From the NCBI GenBank assembly GCA_039793685.1, contig JBDRAL010000003.1, positions 1 through 64,000 on the forward strand: 64,000 bases of DNA. The letters run 5' to 3'. This document shows positions 17,920 through 25,959 of this stretch, one piece after another. The notes below the pieces were generated by a model that saw nothing but the letters and a program-made list of their open reading frames with translations, did not search any database and was not told the origin of the DNA. Positions within the stretch are counted from its first letter, which is position 1. Every line of letters begins with the position of its first letter. The stretch comes from JAAFHI01 sp039793685. Its GTDB lineage: Bacteria > Acidobacteriota > Blastocatellia > Chloracidobacteriales > Chloracidobacteriaceae. Made by a program: the position numbers and the translations under genes.

Positions 17920-19056
17920 TCAACCCGTCGCGGCGTCGGCCAACGGCTGAATGAACGCCTTCCCCGACTGAATCTGGTGCAGTGCCGACCGTTTCCGGTG
18001 TTCCTCGACGAGTCCGGCCTTGGTGGTCGTCACGAACACCTGCGCCTTGTCGGCAAGATGGTCGAGCAGCGCGTTGATGCGACCGAAATCGAGTTCCGCG
18101 TCGAGATCGTCGAGCAGAAACACCGGGTATTCCTCGTGCGTCTCCCGGTAGATTTCGAGTTGCGCCAAGGTCAGCACGAGAAGCGCGCTCCGCTGCTGCC
18201 CGGCGCTACCGAACCGCGAAACCATGTGGCCGTCGGCTGAAATGGCGAGGTCGTCCTTGTGGGGACCGACCAGCGCGTACCCCGCGGCCAATTCGGCGTC
18301 GCGCCTGATTTTCAACCGTTCGGAAAAGGCTTCAGTGAAGTCCTGTTCATCCTTCATCCTTCCGCCTTCATCCTTCAATATGGTCGAGGCGTACTTCACT
18401 TCCACCGTTTCCGCGCCGAACAGCCGCGCTTCGAGCGTCCGGTTGAGCGCGGCGACGTAATTCGTCCGCTCGCGATGCAGGGCCGAACCAAGCGTCAGGA
18501 GCTGCGCGTTCCACGCATCCAGCGAGTCGAGCAGATGCGCCGGACGGGTTTCGCTTTCGCTCGCCGACTTCAACAACGCGTTTTTCTGTTTCAGCACCCG
18601 GTTGTAATCGGCGATGACCTGCACGAACCCCGGCTTGAGACTCACCACGCCGCGATCCAGAAACCGCCGGCGCTCGCCCGGTTCGCCGCGCACGATGCAC
18701 ATTTCCTCGTGGCAGTAGACGAACGCATCCAGATGGCCGAGGTATTCCGAAACCGATACCCGCTTGCCGTTCAGCAACAGGATTTTCTGACGGTCTTCCA
18801 GATGAATTTCAATCGTCGTCGGGCGGTTTTTCCGTACCACTTCCGCCCGCAGGTGCGCGGCGCGCACGCCGAAAGCCATCAGTTCGCCACTCAGGTGCGT
18901 CCGGAATGACTTGGTGCCGCCCAAGACGTACAACGCCTCGATCCAGCTCGTCTTTCCCTGACCGTTTCGACCCCAGAGAAAGTTCAGTCCGGGGTGTCCT
19001 TCGAGCGATCCGGAGAGGTTTCGAAATCCCTCGGTCGCAACCTGCGCAACGTGCAT
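17920..19056 (-). CDS. recF: DNA replication and repair protein RecF
   Basis: RecF is an SMC-like ATPase that helps load RecA at gaps. The ATG at 19056 has AGGGA upstream. The 378-residue product has Walker A GRNGQGKT (29-36), a signature region near GSAGQQRSALL, and Walker B FLLDDLDAELD. It is slightly longer than usual. At about residues 228-237 the protein reads ILKDEGGRMKDE, which is translated from a GGATGAA-type heptad array (18348-18375) of the kind found between genes elsewhere in this window. The frame stays open, so the insertion is tolerated or functional. gyrB follows; dnaA and dnaN are not adjacent. Confidence 0.95.
   Translation of the reverse strand: MHVAQVATEGFRNLSGSLEGHPGLNFLWGRNGQGKTSWIEALYVLGGTKSFRTHLSGELMAFGVRAAHLRAEVVRKNRPTTIEIHLEDRQKILLLNGKRVSVSEYLGHLDAFVYCHEEMCIVRGEPGERRRFLDRGVVSLKPGFVQVIADYNRVLKQKNALLKSASESETRPAHLLDSLDAWNAQLLTLGSALHRERTNYVAALNRTLEARLFGAETVEVKYASTILKDEGGRMKDEQDFTEAFSERLKIRRDAELAAGYALVGPHKDDLAISADGHMVSRFGSAGQQRSALLVLTLAQLEIYRETHEEYPVFLLDDLDAELDFGRINALLDHLADKAQVFVTTTKAGLVEEHRKRSALHQIQSGKAFIQPLADAATG
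18348..18375. repeat. GGATGAA-family heptad array inside recF
   Basis: Four 7-bp units on the + strand: CATCCTT, CATCCTT, CCGCCTT, CATCCTT. The family is the same as the nadK-downstream arrays. It encodes the Lys/Asp/Glu/Gly-rich segment of RecF. Confidence 0.88.
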
Positions 19057-19083
19057 ATAAATCCCTGATTCCAAAGATGTTCA

Positions 19084-19112
19084 TCTATACCAGAGATTGT
19101 GGATTTTGTCCA
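19084..19112 (-). promoter_or_regulatory. Sigma70-like promoter for recF-gyrB
   Basis: On the minus strand: TGGACA (19107-19112), a 17-bp spacer and TATAGA (19084-19089). The -10 box is 28 bp before the recF ATG. An inverted repeat (TTGTGG and CCACAA) spans the -35 box and could be an operator. The TGTGGATTT within it matches 7 of 9 positions of a DnaA box. Confidence 0.65.
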
Positions 19113-19300
19113 TATGCACCCACAAGTTACGCAATATTTTGGGTTACGGTGAAGGCCCTGAAAACGAACCCGAGACAAGACTCCAAAAGCACGAAACACC
19201 TCAAAACGGTTGTTGAAAAAAGACGCACCTTTTTCGAGGAGAATCTTAATGACGGTGGCTTTTCGGAAGGTCATTACCGACCTCACCCCACGCCAAATGA

Positions 19301-19343
19301 AAACCGCCGCGAGATCATCGAACTTCGCGGCGGCTTTCGTTTT
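19301..19343 (-). terminator. Intrinsic terminator of hemB
   Basis: Stem CCGCCGCGA and TCGCGGCGG with a 12-nt loop, followed on the minus strand by TTTTC. It lies 29 bp after the hemB stop. Confidence 0.8.
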
Positions 19344-19371
19344 TGAGGCGTGACGGATTCGCATTCGAAAA

Positions 19372-20352
19372 TCAGCCCAGAAGTTGCGCGGCTTCCTTCG
19401 CGAAGTATGTGAAAATCACATCCGCGCCAGCCCGCTTGATGGAAGTCAGAATTTCCAGCGCGACTTTCGTGCCGTCAATCCAGTCGCGTTCGGCGGCGGC
19501 CTTGACCATCGCGTATTCCCCACTCACCTGATAGGCCGACACCGGAACATCGGAGTTTTCCCTGACCATCCGGATCACGTCGAGGTAGGAAAGCGCGGGC
19601 TTGACCATCACCATGTCCGCGCCTTCGGCAATGTCGAGACGGATTTCCCGCAAGCCCTCGCGGACGTTCGCCGGGTCCATCTGGTAGGTTTTCTTGTCGC
19701 CGAACTTCGGCGCGGAATCGAGCGCATCACGGAACGGTCCGTAAAACGCCGAGGCGTATTTCACGGCATACGACATGATGCCGACATTCGTAAAACCTTC
19801 GGAATCAAGCGCCTTGCGAATCGCGCCAACGCGACCATCCATCATGTCCGATGGAGAAACGAAGTCCGCGCCCGCGCGCGCCTGCGTAACCGACATTTGC
19901 GCCAGAATTTCGACGGTCTGGTCGTTGACGATTTCACCGTGGTCGTTCACCACGCCGTCGTGCCCGTCGCAGGAATAGGGATCAAGCGCGACGTCCGTGA
20001 AAATAGCCAGCCCGGGAGCGGATTCCTTCACGGCATTGATGGCGCGCGGAAACAGGCCGTTCGGATTGAGCGATTCGGTTCCGACGCGGTCCTTCAGTTC
20101 GTTTTCGAGGGCCGGGAACAGCGCCACGCCGGAAACGCCCAGTTTTTCGAGTTCACGGCATTCCTCGATGAGCAGGTCGAGCGACAGCCGGGCACAACCG
20201 GGCATGGACTTGATCGGAATCCGCTCATTTTTGCCTTCGGTCACGAACAACGGCGCGACGAGGTTGGCGGGGGTGACGATGGTTTCACGCACCATCGCGC
20301 GGATGGCGGCGGTCCGGCGGTTGCGACGCGGACGTTCGGCGAGATTCAACAT
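19372..20352 (-). CDS. hemB: Porphobilinogen synthase (delta-aminolevulinic acid dehydratase)
   Basis: HemB condenses two 5-aminolevulinate molecules to porphobilinogen on the way to haem and cobamides. The 326-residue product has the two active-site lysines, Lys198 (SYAVKYAS) and Lys251 (MVKPALSYLD). The metal-site segment reads DVALDPYSCDGHDG (120-133), with Asp120 and Asp124 where zinc enzymes have Cys. This points to the magnesium-type enzyme. It is transcribed alone and ends at its own terminator. Confidence 0.95.
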   Translation of the reverse strand: MLNLAERPRRNRRTAAIRAMVRETIVTPANLVAPLFVTEGKNERIPIKSMPGCARLSLDLLIEECRELEKLGVSGVALFPALENELKDRVGTESLNPNGLFPRAINAVKESAPGLAIFTDVALDPYSCDGHDGVVNDHGEIVNDQTVEILAQMSVTQARAGADFVSPSDMMDGRVGAIRKALDSEGFTNVGIMSYAVKYASAFYGPFRDALDSAPKFGDKKTYQMDPANVREGLREIRLDIAEGADMVMVKPALSYLDVIRMVRENSDVPVSAYQVSGEYAMVKAAAERDWIDGTKVALEILTSIKRAGADVIFTYFAKEAAQLLG

Positions 20353-20449
20353 TGGAGGGTTCTCCTTGAATAAGAACGGAATTGAGAATAAAGGGAGAAA
20401 CTCTTTTCAACATACGACGCCGCGCCGTTTCAGGCAATTCCGAGGACAC

Positions 20450-20947
20450 ATGTCAGAAGAACCGCAAATTTCACCGCTCAAAGTCATTCCGACGATTTCC
20501 AAAGCCGATGTTTCAAAAGACCTCGCCTTCCCCATCGGCGCGGAGGCGCTCAGTCGGGGACTCGCGGGCGTACCGCAATTCGATTCGCTGAAAATTCAGT
20601 TTTTAGGTTTGAAGGAAGTACGACGGCCGCTGACCGATAAACCCAAACCCGGAGAAGCACTCCGGCTCGTCACCGTCGAATATCGCCGCCGTCCGCTGAA
20701 CATTTCATCTGGAACGGATAATCGCGGGACCGGACGAACGGACGACCTCTGGACGCTGCTCGTTTCCCCGGTGGCCCGGCGAAACCGTTACGACATCAAG
20801 CAGTTGCTGGTTTCGGAAGGGCTTCAGATCATCCGGGAATGGCTGTCGCTGCCACGGTCGGATGCCTGGCGGTACGGAACTCACAGCCTCATTCTCGAAG
20901 TCGATGTGGATGAAAAGGCGCTGCTTTTTTCAGAAGAAAACAAGTAG
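20450..20947 (+). CDS. Conserved-looking hypothetical protein
   Basis: The ATG at 20450 is preceded by GAGG at a suitable distance. The 165-residue product is soluble, without a signal peptide. It has a central beta-rich region around EALRLVTVEYRRR and DLWTLLVSPVAR and a C-terminal strand SLILEVDVDEKALLF. I recognise no family. It is divergent from hemB (97-bp gap) and convergent with the DinB-like gene. Confidence 0.65.
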   Translation: MSEEPQISPLKVIPTISKADVSKDLAFPIGAEALSRGLAGVPQFDSLKIQFLGLKEVRRPLTDKPKPGEALRLVTVEYRRRPLNISSGTDNRGTGRTDDLWTLLVSPVARRNRYDIKQLLVSEGLQIIREWLSLPRSDAWRYGTHSLILEVDVDEKALLFSEENK

Positions 20948-20992
20948 CCGGAATCGGGAATGACGCTCCCGCCGCATACCGCATTTTCTTCA

Positions 20993-21514
20993 TCAGGCCG
21001 GTTTTTCAAGCGTCGGGTTCTGGTTGTAAGCCACCGTGCCGCCACGCGGGATGCTGAGCGATTTCCAGTCCTTGCCGACATGGACCCGCGCCACCGTGAC
21101 GATCTGTCCGACGTGGTAGGCCACATGCGCGAGCGAGCGGTGCAGCGCGTCGTGGACGGTCAGACCGATTCCTCGAATCTTCACTTCCTTCGGGAAATCT
21201 TCGTCGGAAAGCGTGGCCAGCGTTTCAAAAAGAATTCCCCAGCCGCGTTCCCAGCGGTTCAAAACGTCTTCCCGTGAAAAAGGACCTTCGGCGAATTCGG
21301 TGTCGCGGTCGCGCCAGGGCTTTTCCCCATCCTCGGTCAGAAAATCGGTGAACCGCGAGGCCAGATTTCCTGAAATGTGGTTCATCACGACGGCAATCGA
21401 GTTGTCGTCCTCACCGACGGGCAAGTTCAAATCCTCGTCGGCGACCTGCGCCACCGCGCGTTCGGCCAACCCGCGATACCGTTTGTATTCCGCCACAATC
21501 GAATCGAGAACCAT
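20993..21514 (-). CDS. DinB superfamily (DUF1572-like) protein
   Basis: The 173-residue product is a four-helix DinB/YfiT-type protein. The likely metal ligands are His46 in VVMNHISGN and two His in the HRSLAHVAYHVGQI motif. Members include thiol-dependent S-transferases and many proteins of unknown function. It begins with MVLDSIVAEYKRY, typical of DUF1572. It follows dacB after an 8-bp repeat array and probably shares its transcript. Confidence 0.85.
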   Translation of the reverse strand: MVLDSIVAEYKRYRGLAERAVAQVADEDLNLPVGEDDNSIAVVMNHISGNLASRFTDFLTEDGEKPWRDRDTEFAEGPFSREDVLNRWERGWGILFETLATLSDEDFPKEVKIRGIGLTVHDALHRSLAHVAYHVGQIVTVARVHVGKDWKSLSIPRGGTVAYNQNPTLEKPA

Positions 21515-21522
21515 CGGTTTTC

Positions 21523-21554
21523 CCTTGCGCCGTTGCGCCTTTGCGTCCTTGCGC
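21523..21554. repeat. 8-bp tandem array after the dacB stop
   Basis: Four octamers on the + strand: CCTTGCGC, CGTTGCGC, CTTTGCGT, CCTTGCGC. It touches the dacB stop codon and lies before the next start. The same octamer family occurs at 40121-40144 after an MFS gene. Confidence 0.82.
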
Positions 21555-23170
21555 TACTTTTTGGACGGCGCCGCGCCGCCCGCCGGTCCCTTGTAGGAGG
21601 CCATCGCCGCGCCGAGATCATTCCCTGCCGTGACGCCTTCGGCCCGGGCGCGATTGAGGTTGTTCATCAGAATGCTGAACACGAGCAGGTCGCCGTTGGC
21701 GGCAGTGACGTACCCCGAAAGCGAACTCACATCATCCAGCGTTCCCGTCTTGGCGCGCAGGTTTTCGGCGGCGGGCGTTCCCTTCATCCGGCCCCGGAGC
21801 GTGCCGTCCTTCGAGGCAATCGGCAGCGAGTCGTAGAAAATCTGCCAGTGCTGATGACCGCGCATGTACTTCAACAGCTTCACGGTCGATGACGGAGAAA
21901 TGTTGTCGAGGCGGGAAAGGCCCGAACCGTCGCGCAATTTGACCGAGGCGGGATCGACGCCGACTTTCTTCAGGAATTGCGCGACGACTTCCGTCCCCGC
22001 AACGTCGGCGTCCTTGTCCTGCGGGCCTTTCTGCTTCCCGATCTGGCGGAGGAGGAGTTCCGCGTAAAGGTTGAAGCTGATTTTGTTGATGCGATCCACC
22101 CACCGCGACAGCGGCAGCGAATCAATACCCGCGATTTCCTTTACTTTCGTCATGTCGAGCGGATTGCGGGCGCGGGAATTGGCATCCTCGCGACGGACGC
22201 CGCCGGTCATTTCGATGCCACGTTTCGCCAACATCGCCTTGAACAGATGGGCCGCGAAAAGCGCGGGATCATGAACGGAAATGTACTGCTCCATTCCCTT
22301 TCCCGCCGGAAGGCTTCCGTAAATGTCGATGACGTTGTCGGACAGCCCGCGATGGATGCCGAAGGTATCCTCGCTCTTGGCCGGTCCGGTCACGGCGTGG
22401 TTGGAAATGGTGATGTTCGGAAGCTGGACGTTAAGTCGCGCCGTGACCGGTTCGCCCGGCGCTTTTCCGGCGTTGATGGTGAGCGTGACATTGTTGTCGG
22501 CGACCGTCAGCGCGCTGATTTCCGTGCCGTAGTACCACTGGAGATCATTCCATTCCCACCCGTCGCCGAGCGGCGCGGCGCGGAAATAGCTTTCATCGCC
22601 GACAATGTCCCCGGTGATTTTCTTGACCCCGGCGGCGGCGACCTGATCGGCCAGCCGTTCGAGCGGCGTGAGCGTTTCGTCCTTGTCCTTTTCGTTGAAA
22701 CGCGGGGCAATCGTCGGGTCGCCGCGTCCGAACAGAACGAGATCGCCCGCCACCACACCCTGCGGGTCCGGTTGAGCGGCGTAAACGGAGGTTCTCACCG
22801 TGAAATTCGGCCCCAGCACGTCAAGGCCCGTGGCGGTGGTGTAGACCTTCATGTTCGAAGCGGGCTGGAACAGCTTGGTGCTGTCCACATCCGCGAGGAT
22901 TTCTCCCGTTGAAAGGTTCTCGATGAGAATCCCCACCCGGCCGGTTTTCAGAGCGGGGCGAGCCGCCACTTTGTCGGCGAAATCCTGAAGCGGATTGACC
23001 TTTGGCTTTTCCTGAACGGGTGCGGGCGTGACCGCCGGTGGCGCCTTTTTCGCCGCGTTCCCTTTTTGGGCCAGCGAAACCGGCGTGGAACCGACGAAAA
23101 TCGCAACGGCGGCAAGGAATCCCGCCGCCGTCCGAACGAACCGAGAAACATTCAACCGATTGAAAATCAT
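21554..23170 (-). CDS. dacB: D-alanyl-D-alanine carboxypeptidase/endopeptidase (PBP4 type, S13)
   Basis: PBP4-type enzymes trim or cleave peptidoglycan peptides in the periplasm. The 538-residue product has a signal peptide (about 1-35) and an Ala/Pro/Lys linker. The three penicillin-binding motifs follow: SxxK as Ser105-Asn-Met-Lys108, SxN as Ser-Phe-Asn near 365, and KTG near 475. A large insert between SxxK and SxN is characteristic of family S13. It lies between hbd (28-bp gap) and the DinB-like gene on the same strand. Confidence 0.92.
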   Translation of the reverse strand: MIFNRLNVSRFVRTAAGFLAAVAIFVGSTPVSLAQKGNAAKKAPPAVTPAPVQEKPKVNPLQDFADKVAARPALKTGRVGILIENLSTGEILADVDSTKLFQPASNMKVYTTATGLDVLGPNFTVRTSVYAAQPDPQGVVAGDLVLFGRGDPTIAPRFNEKDKDETLTPLERLADQVAAAGVKKITGDIVGDESYFRAAPLGDGWEWNDLQWYYGTEISALTVADNNVTLTINAGKAPGEPVTARLNVQLPNITISNHAVTGPAKSEDTFGIHRGLSDNVIDIYGSLPAGKGMEQYISVHDPALFAAHLFKAMLAKRGIEMTGGVRREDANSRARNPLDMTKVKEIAGIDSLPLSRWVDRINKISFNLYAELLLRQIGKQKGPQDKDADVAGTEVVAQFLKKVGVDPASVKLRDGSGLSRLDNISPSSTVKLLKYMRGHQHWQIFYDSLPIASKDGTLRGRMKGTPAAENLRAKTGTLDDVSSLSGYVTAANGDLLVFSILMNNLNRARAEGVTAGNDLGAAMASYKGPAGGAAPSKK

Positions 23171-23198
23171 TCAAACGAACCTTTGAAGGAATATCGGA

Positions 23199-24044
23199 TC
23201 AGTACTGGTAAAAACCACGGCCCGACTTGCGGCCCAGCCAGCCGGCCGCGACATACTGCCGGAGCAACGGGCAGGCGCGATACTTGGGATCGCCGAAGCC
23301 GTCGTAAAGCACGTCCATGATGGCGAGGCAGACATCCAGACCGATGAAATCGGCGAGGGTGAGCGGTCCCATCGGGTGATTCATTCCAAGTTTCATGATG
23401 CCGTCGATGGCCTCGCGGGTGGCGACGCCTTCGTAAAGCGTGAAGATCGCCTCGTTGATCATGGGCATCAGGATGCGATTTGAAATGAAGCCGGGAAAAT
23501 CGTTCGCGACGAGCGCGGTTTTGCCCATCTTTTCGCAGAGAGCGTTGACTGCGGTTTCGGTGGCGTCGTCAGTGGCGATACCGCGAATGACTTCGACGAG
23601 CGTCATCACCGGCACGGGGTTCATGAAGTGCATCCCGATGACTTTTTCAGGGCGCTTCGTGACGGCGGCGATTTTCGTGATGGAAATGGACGAGGTATTG
23701 CTCGCCAGAATCGCTTCCGGCTTCGTGATTTGGTCGAGTTCGCGAAAAACGGAGGCTTTGGCCTCGAATTTCTCGATGATGGCTTCAACCACGAAATCGG
23801 CATCCGCTACGGCGGCCATGTCGGTCACGGGACGAATTCGCCCGATGATTTCCGCCTTGCCCGCTTCGGTCAGGCGTTCTTTTTTCACATCGCGGTCAAG
23901 GCTCGAAGAAATGGCCTTCATCCCGCGATCCAGAAATTCATCCGCGACATCGCGGAGAATGACGTTCAGGCCGGACCGGGCGGCAACCTGGGCGATTCCG
24001 TTGCCCATCGTGCCGGCACCGATGACGGCGAAAGTGTTCACCAT
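23199..24044 (-). CDS. hbd: 3-hydroxybutyryl-CoA dehydrogenase family protein
   Basis: The family oxidises or reduces 3-hydroxyacyl-CoA with NAD(P) in butyrate metabolism and fatty-acid oxidation. The start at 24044 has GGAG nine bases upstream. The 281-residue product has the dinucleotide site GAGTMGNGIA (9-18), the HFMNPVPVM segment with the catalytic His, and NRILMPMINEA with a conserved Asn. It is the short single-domain type of about 280 residues. It lies between the LysW-like gene and dacB, with no thiolase or crotonase nearby. Confidence 0.9.
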   Translation of the reverse strand: MVNTFAVIGAGTMGNGIAQVAARSGLNVILRDVADEFLDRGMKAISSSLDRDVKKERLTEAGKAEIIGRIRPVTDMAAVADADFVVEAIIEKFEAKASVFRELDQITKPEAILASNTSSISITKIAAVTKRPEKVIGMHFMNPVPVMTLVEVIRGIATDDATETAVNALCEKMGKTALVANDFPGFISNRILMPMINEAIFTLYEGVATREAIDGIMKLGMNHPMGPLTLADFIGLDVCLAIMDVLYDGFGDPKYRACPLLRQYVAAGWLGRKSGRGFYQY

Positions 24045-24129
24045 TGAAATGTCTCCAGAAATGGCTATGCCCGACCCGAGGCCAGGCATGCCTCACGCTT
24101 TGAAAATGAAGGAAATGGATGCGTGACGA

Positions 24130-24339
24130 TCAATAATCGTCGTCGTCATCGTCATCGTCATCTTCCTCTTCGTACCCCTCGTCGTCCTCGTAGGAATCCT
24201 TGCTGTCGAGTTCAATCGGGTCGAGGCCGACGAGCCGCAAGGAAGCGGCGCATTCATCGCATTCGATGGTATCGCCCTTGTCGGCGTCTTCATCCACATG
24301 TACGTCCGCCCCGCAATCCGGGCAGGTGCCTCTAGGCAT
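24130..24339 (-). CDS. LysW-like zinc-ribbon protein with poly-Asp tail
   Basis: The ATG at 24339 has AGGAG seven bases upstream. The 69-residue product resembles the amino-group carrier LysW: CPDCG (6-10) and CDEC (27-30) form a zinc ribbon, followed by the LVGLDPIEL segment that LysW also has. True LysW ends in EDWGE, whose last Glu carries the substrate. This protein instead ends in an acidic tail: five Asp or Glu clusters, then nine Asp in a row, then Tyr. No lysX, lysZ, lysY or lysJ genes are nearby. It is upstream of hbd on the same strand. It may be a LysW relative with another role. Confidence 0.8.
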   Translation of the reverse strand: MPRGTCPDCGADVHVDEDADKGDTIECDECAASLRLVGLDPIELDSKDSYEDDEGYEEEDDDDDDDDDY

Positions 24340-24705
24340 GATCGGTTCTCCTGAAAAAATTGATTTTGACGAAACGATTTTGTCCGTGGAACGGACGCCC
24401 CACCTTACGGCGCGGCTCCCTCGAAGTTTCTTTTTTTCAGCGTCCACGAACGAATGTTCGAAAAAGGCGAAGCGAAATAAACCAAAGCCCGGTCGGAATT
24501 GCAATCAGCCAAAATCGGACGATTCCATAGGCTTGAGATTGACGACCGAACCCTTTACGCCCTAGAGTCTTTCGACCTACAGGACGGAATTTCGAACGGT
24601 TCGCGCTGCCCAGTCGAACGCCGATTCGGCCCGCTTCCGAGCTTCCCCACCTTCGGATTCGAAATTTCGTGGCGTTATTTTTGGATTTTCCGTTTTATTA
24701 CCGCT
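24340..24705. other. 366-bp divergent intergenic region
   Basis: It separates the LysW-like gene from accA. A promoter for accA is visible at 24539-24568. The accA frame stays open through part of this gap, but the composition there does not resemble AccA. I see no RNA structure or repeat otherwise. Confidence 0.45.
24539..24568 (+). promoter_or_regulatory. Sigma70-like promoter for accA
   Basis: TTGACG (24539-24544), an 18-bp spacer and TAGAGT (24563-24568): 5/6 and 4/6 consensus matches. The accA leader would be about 130 nt. Confidence 0.5.
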
Positions 24706-25689
24706 ATGGCCCACCCGGAAAAAGCGGCGCAAATTCGCGCCCTCGAGACACAGCTTCAGCAACTTTCCGCCGCCCCCCACAATCCGGCGCAAGACGAGGA
24801 AATCGCACGCCTCCAAAACCGAGTCAAGGAACTTCAGGCGGAAATTCTCGGTGATGATCCCGCATCGGCCATCCTCGACCTGACGCCCATGGAACGCGTG
24901 AAACTGGCGCGCCATCCCGAGCGGCCCTATTCGCTGGACTTCATCAACCTGCTGTTCACCGACTTTCACGAACTCCACGGCGACCGGCGGTTTTCGGACG
25001 ACCCGGCCATCGTTTGCGGCTTCGCGAAGTTCAACGGCGAGTCGGTCTTCGTGGTTGGCCAGCAAAAGGCCAATTACCTCAAGCGGAAGATGGAAGACCG
25101 CAAATACCGGAACTTCGGGATGCCGAAACCCGAAGGCTACCGGAAAGCCATCCGCCTGATGCAGTTCGCGGGAAAATTCCGCCGCCCGATCATTTCCTTT
25201 ATCGACACGCCGGGAGCCTATCCGGGCATCGAAGCCGAGGAACGCGGTCAGGGTGAGGCCATCGCCCGGAACATCATCGAAATGGCCCGCATTCCCTCGC
25301 CCATCATCGGCCTGATTATCGGCGAAGGCGGTTCCGGAGGCGCGCTCGCCGTTGGCGTCTGCGACCGCGTGAACATGCTTGAAAACACCGTGTATTCGGT
25401 GATTTCTCCCGAAGGCTGCGCTTCCATCCTGTGGCGGGATGCCTCCAAAGCCGACAAGGCCGCCGCGGCAATGAAAATCACGCCGAAACCGCTTCAGGAC
25501 GCCGGAATCATCGACGACATCATTCCCGAACCGAACGAGGGCGCGCACACCGATCACGAACAGACCGCGCGCAATGTCGCCCCGGTCCTTGAGCGCCAGA
25601 TTGCCGAACTCTCGAAACTTTCCGTTTCCGAACTGCTCGACCAACGCTACGCGAAGTACCGGAAGATGGGGCCGTACATCGAGGAATAG
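24706..25689 (+). CDS. accA: Acetyl-CoA carboxylase carboxyltransferase subunit alpha
   Basis: AccA, with AccD, transfers the carboxyl group from biotin to acetyl-CoA to make malonyl-CoA for fatty-acid synthesis. The ATG at 24706 starts a product of 327 residues, close to the usual length. It has an N-terminal helical part (LETQLQQL) and a crotonase-fold core with FIDTPGAYPGIEAEERGQ, EGGSGGALAVGV and VISPEGCASILW. No Shine-Dalgarno sequence is visible before this ATG. accD is not in the window. A heptad array follows the stop. Confidence 0.95.
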   Translation: MAHPEKAAQIRALETQLQQLSAAPHNPAQDEEIARLQNRVKELQAEILGDDPASAILDLTPMERVKLARHPERPYSLDFINLLFTDFHELHGDRRFSDDPAIVCGFAKFNGESVFVVGQQKANYLKRKMEDRKYRNFGMPKPEGYRKAIRLMQFAGKFRRPIISFIDTPGAYPGIEAEERGQGEAIARNIIEMARIPSPIIGLIIGEGGSGGALAVGVCDRVNMLENTVYSVISPEGCASILWRDASKADKAAAAMKITPKPLQDAGIIDDIIPEPNEGAHTDHEQTARNVAPVLERQIAELSKLSVSELLDQRYAKYRKMGPYIEE

Positions 25690-25697
25690 ATCTTTAA

Positions 25698-25720
25698 GTC
25701 GTGAGTCGTGAGTCGTGAGT
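25698..25720. repeat. GTCGTGA heptad array after accA
   Basis: Three GTCGTGA units begin nine bases after the accA stop, followed by GTCCGGACTC, a small palindrome. Confidence 0.82.
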
Positions 25721-25824
25721 CCGGACTCAGGGCAATGACGAATTTCCGAAATCGGCCATGATTCCACAACCGGATTGAAAGCCCGCGAAGGCGGGCGAAA
25801 GATCGCTAGCCTCGGATAAAGCGA

Positions 25825-25884
25825 GTCTTCGAGCGGAATCCGAGGTCTTCGAGTGGAATCCGAGGACACCGAGCGAAATCCAAC
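25825..25884. repeat. 20-bp tandem repeat, three copies
   Basis: Copies at 25825-25844 and 25845-25864 differ at one base (GTCTTCGAGCGGAATCCGAG in the first). The third (25865-25884) is more diverged but keeps the period. It is in the gap between accA and the DUF4345-like gene. Confidence 0.82.
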
Positions 25885-25930
25885 GGAACCGGGATTCAAC
25901 CGCGGATATGACCACGAGATTGAACGACTT

Positions 25931-25958
25931 CATTCCGCATTCGATATTCCGCATTCCC
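25931..25958. repeat. CATTCCG/CATTCGA heptad array at a start codon
   Basis: Four heptads (CATTCCG, CATTCGA, TATTCCG, CATTCCC) end one base before the ATG at 25960. They share the core CGCATTCGATATTCCGCATT with the array at 187-214, which also sits directly before an ATG. Confidence 0.85.
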
Positions 25959-25959
25959 T

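Larger units (their letters stand above)
19057..19371. other. 315-bp gap between hemB and recF
   Basis: It contains the hemB terminator (19301-19343) and the recF promoter (19084-19112). The rest shows no gene I can support. A TTGTGG/CCACAA inverted repeat (19098-19125) overlaps the promoter. Confidence 0.6.

Noticed and set aside
18906..19346. Open frame of 146 codons in the recF-hemB gap
   Set aside because: It overlaps the recF start and its promoter and terminator signals, and has no recognisable content.
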